Notes under the pieces: model-generated | The model's database searches: none | Told to the model about the DNA's origin: nothing | What the model saw: only the letters and a program-made list of their open reading frames with translations | Shown here: positions 10,869 through 12,826 of the stretch, one piece after another | Position numbering within the stretch: position 1 is the first letter of the stretch | Layout of the letters: every line of letters starts with the position of its first letter | Program-made: the position numbers and the translations under genes | NCBI GenBank assembly: GCA_028565715.1 | Contig: JAOXYC010180801.1 | Coordinates: 1-12,826 of the forward strand | Direction: 5' to 3' | DNA from: Phoronis pallida | Taxonomy: Eukaryota; Phoronida; Phoronidae | DNA: 12,826 bases

Positions 10869-12826
10869 CTGAAATGAAATATTTGTAAAATTATGTTAAC
10901 AGATGCAAACAGTTTCACAAGACGGAATCTTGATTTTTTTTTCCAAAAGGGTTTGTAAATGCAACTTTTTGGCTCATCAAAATATTTAAAATGTTTAAGC
11001 TTTTGCAGTGTTAACACCATCAAAATTTGCTGTTTTTCAGTGAACTCAAAATTTTGGCTGAACAATTTTAATTATTAATTTTTAAGCATGGACATACAAG
11101 TTCAATTCCCAAAAGTATGCCACATAAATTAAATGACTTCTTTCAAGTTAAAGTACAATTTTATGTTCAACCATGCTCCTCAATACTCTCGATAAAATAG
11201 GGGTAACGGAATATCAGATCAAATGTTTAAATTACGACCGCACCCAATCGAGCTGCTTTACTCAATACCTCATTTATTAACAAGAAAATTCAATGGTCAG
11301 ACAAATCCATATATTAAAAAAATAGGTGTTTGAAATTCCACTGTTTCACACACACTACTTGTGAACACTCACCAAAGATAAAGTTATACTGCGCAAGCTG
11401 GGCATTGCGCACTTTCTTGTTCAGTGTAGCGCCTGCGTCAAGGTCAGTGTCGCACAAGAATCCGGCGTTATTTATCGTCTCGGCAACCTCCTTTGCATAA
11501 TCGTCGTAGACTACAGCCACTGGTACACATATAGCTTGACGTGGGGACAACCAGAAGGGCCTGAATAGAGAGGAAACGACAAATATCTAAATACTTTGTT
11601 TATCATTAAAATTGACTGAGAAAGAATTTTTTATTCATGGATATTCTAGCAAAAGGAGTTGCAAGGGGGCAGTCACTTTTTTTTGTGACAACCAACCATG
11701 TACTTCAATTTAACTGTCATACACCCCCCCCCCCACATATTTCAAATTCAACCACCCATGCATCTTAATTTAATCTGCCTTCCTAGATCCTTCATGCGAT
11801 ACATATTTTGCTAGAATAGTCCTTAATATTGTCTCCCAATATTTTAGAAGTAACGTTAACATTTCATGCCATATAACTCATTGTGCAAAGACACTGTATT
11901 ACCCCTTTGAAGAGTTCATAAATGTGACGCAAATAAACTTGCCAAATTTAAAATTATGCTTCCAAGGCACAGTGTCCAGTTGCACAGACTCATAAACTCC
12001 TGGACGAGTCACAATCTTCACTAAATAACATACCATTTGCCTCCATAGTTCTCACACAGAATGGCGATCATTCTCTCTACTGATCCAAGTACAGCTCTGT
12101 GAATGATGACAGGTCTCTTCTTATCTGCAGCATCTTCACCACTGAGAACAGAGAAAAGGTCACATTAAATTATGGGTGTTGGAATGAAGAAGATCTTTCA
12201 ACACAAATCAAGTTTTTTAATAAGTTTTAACTGGTCTAAGGTTATTTTTCCGACATGAAACAAAGGATCAATTTCCATTTGTAAATTACCATTTTCAGTT
12301 ACAATAAAATGCCACAAAATGGTGTGTTATGCATAAACCATATTACTTATCGTGGTAATGTTCTTACTGTCACTTTCTTTTTCAAATACTAGCAGAACAA
12401 GCCATGTCCATGATTGAGCATAGCAAAATGTTCGGAGGCGAAGTATTCCCATATCCAACACTATGCTCAGCATAAAAAATTAAAAGACTCATGTGCGACA
12501 CTATGGAAGACATAAACATTTTCATACTGCGAGCTTGGTTTACAACACTGGATGTCACATGATTTTCAGATCCTATTCATCAAATGTTGATGCCCACGGA
12601 AGGTGGATAATTCAAACTTTATCAGCTGCTCTATGTTTAATGATGAATTGCTACAACTTCCCTTACCTATTGTATGTAAGGTTGAACCTCTCTGGTAGTT
12701 AGAAGTCTAACTGTACTTACCTATTGTATGTACTAAGGGAAGTCTAAATTAACTGTACTTACCTATTGTATGTAAGGTTGAACCTCTCTGGTAGTTGGAA
12801 GTCTAACTGTACTTACCTATTGTATG
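10720..12826 (-). CDS. TARS1: TARS1, cytosolic threonyl-tRNA synthetase, C-terminal part
   Basis: Exons 12817-12826 (partial), 12034-12141, 11373-11560 and 10720-10868 join in frame on the minus strand. They give the end of the class II catalytic core and the whole anticodon-binding domain. The enzyme charges tRNA-Thr with threonine. Diagnostic blocks are [19 protein letters not shown] (class II motif 3, with its arginine in VERM), [12 protein letters not shown] (entry to the anticodon-binding domain), [27 protein letters not shown] and [13 protein letters not shown]. It ends DAEEKF then TAA, like the acidic-Phe end of animal TARS1. The cytosolic form is preferred over mitochondrial TARS2 on this C-terminus. 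The upstream catalytic core, TGS and editing domains lie right of the window. Confidence 0.95.
10869..11372 (-). other. TARS1: TARS1 last intron
   Basis: AT-rich GT-AG intron in phase 1, 504 bp. The minus-strand open frame at 10859-11065 runs out of the last exon's surroundings and does not resemble TARS1. No repeat is recognised. Confidence 0.6.
11373..11560 (-). CDS. TARS1: TARS1 penultimate exon, anticodon-binding domain
   Basis: The minus-strand acceptor is TCTATTCAG before GCCCTTC, and the donor is TTTG followed by GTGAGTG. It starts by completing the split Trp of GGKW and encodes [20 protein letters not shown], then [20 protein letters not shown] and [20 protein letters not shown]. This aligns residue for residue with human [15 protein letters not shown] and the DIDLDPGCTLNKKIRNAQLA region. 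Phase 2 in, phase 1 out. Confidence 0.95.
11642..11818. mobile_element. 177-bp TIR element, MITE-like
   Basis: The ends TATTCTAGCAAAA (11642-11654) and TTTTGCTAGAATA (11806-11818) are a perfect 13-bp inverted repeat. If the outer TA on each side is the target duplication, the element is TTCTAGC...GCTAGAA with TA flanks, as in Tc1/mariner-type MITEs. The interior has an 11-C run at 11724-11734. It also has two diverged direct copies of CAACCAxCCATGxAxCTTxAATTTAA at about 11691 and 11751. No transposase frame is present. Confidence 0.6.
11724..11734. repeat. C homopolymer, 11 bp
   Basis: Eleven consecutive C bases lie inside the TIR element. This is a likely site of length polymorphism or sequencing error. 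No function is inferred. Confidence 0.9.
12034..12141 (-). CDS. TARS1: TARS1 exon with class II motif 3
   Basis: The minus-strand acceptor is CTGTTCTCAG before TGGTGAAG, and the donor is AAATG followed by GTATG. It encodes [20 protein letters not shown] then [15 protein letters not shown], with a split Trp at the end. Human has DGDDKKRPVIVHRAILGSVERM. The first base completes a Ser codon (AG plus T) with the exon end repeated at 12667-12826. Phase 2 at both ends. Confidence 0.95.
12142..12666 (-). other. TARS1: TARS1 intron, no feature
   Basis: AT-rich sequence between the motif 3 exon and the tandem array. The plus-strand open frame at 12493-12702 runs into the array and is not a gene. Nothing else is recognised. 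Confidence 0.55.
12667..12826 (-). repeat. TARS1: tandem array of a TARS1 exon 3' end plus splice donor
   Basis: On the minus strand four copies of an exon end followed by a donor occur: A 12826-12817 (cut by the window edge), B 12809-12763, C 12755-12721 (shortened) and D 12713-12667. A, B and C are followed by GTAAGTA, and D by GTAAGGG. Spacing is 54, 42 and 54 bp. Copy B translates as [15 protein letters not shown] plus a split Ser, matching human TARS1 QLDFQLPIRFNLTY. Copy D has a TAA in place of the CAA glutamine codon (12701-12699). Copy C lacks the PERFNL part. So B to D look like intronic duplicates of a real exon end, with A or a copy beyond the edge being the working one. Confidence 0.88.
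12817..12826 (-). CDS. TARS1: TARS1 exon 3' end, partial at window edge
   Basis: The ten bases CATACAATAG are followed by a strong donor GTAAGTA. In the TARS1 frame they end in TYN plus AG, and the motif 3 exon supplies T for Ser. I take this copy as the authentic exon end because copies B to D have no polypyrimidine acceptor of their own. Copies still further right could equally be the true one. Confidence 0.5.

Larger units (their letters stand above)
11561..12033 (-). other. TARS1: TARS1 intron with a TIR element
   Basis: GT-AG intron in phase 2, 473 bp. It contains the inverted-repeat element at 11642-11818. The remaining sequence (11819-12033) shows nothing recognisable. Confidence 0.6.

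Noticed and set aside
12493-12702. 69-codon plus-strand open frame at the right edge
   Set aside because: It is antisense to the TARS1 intron and exon-end array and resembles nothing. TARS1 on the minus strand explains the coding signal.
1-12826. CRISPR array, operon or bacterial defence system
   Set aside because: The genes are spliced animal genes. The only short-spaced repeat array is the exon-end array at 12667-12826, which has no spacer-like variable units.

Overview
The window is animal nuclear DNA. It is AT-rich, carries two split genes with GT-AG introns of several hundred bases to about 1.8 kb, and has tRNA-derived SINEs and DNA-transposon MITEs in its introns. The SINE near 5.4-5.8 kb ends in an AGCGCTATATAA motif followed by a TAA-type microsatellite, a tail type I associate with marine invertebrates. 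An invertebrate deuterostome (echinoderm, hemichordate or cephalochordate) or another marine invertebrate is my best guess. The protein evidence supports only 'metazoan'.

Layout: 1-1365 is the 5' flank or first intron of a plus-strand gene and holds a SINE and a foldback element. From 1366 to 9200 nine exons of MRPS27 (PPR-type protein of the mitochondrial small ribosomal subunit) run on the plus strand and join in frame into about 450 residues ending at a TAA. Its first exon is not securely found. From 10720 to the right edge, the last three exons and the tail of a fourth exon of cytosolic threonyl-tRNA synthetase (TARS1) run on the minus strand. The two genes converge tail to tail, with 1519 bp between their stop codons.

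The introns carry the less ordinary material. Three copies of one hAT-like MITE family lie at 4145, 6855 and 9810. They have TAGGGCTG-type ends and 8-bp target duplications, and the third is inverted relative to the other two. It lies in the MRPS27 3' flank, where it carries the first AATAAA after the stop codon. Two other terminal-inverted-repeat elements, several hairpins and a 27-bp tandem duplication are also present.

The most unusual feature is at the right edge. The 3' end of a TARS1 exon, together with its splice donor, is tandemly repeated with a 54-bp period (one unit shortened to 42 bp), giving four donor-like sites in a row. Both genes serve protein synthesis (mitochondrial ribosome, cytosolic tRNA charging). 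I see no evidence that the pairing is functional, and no wholly new gene system is visible in this window.
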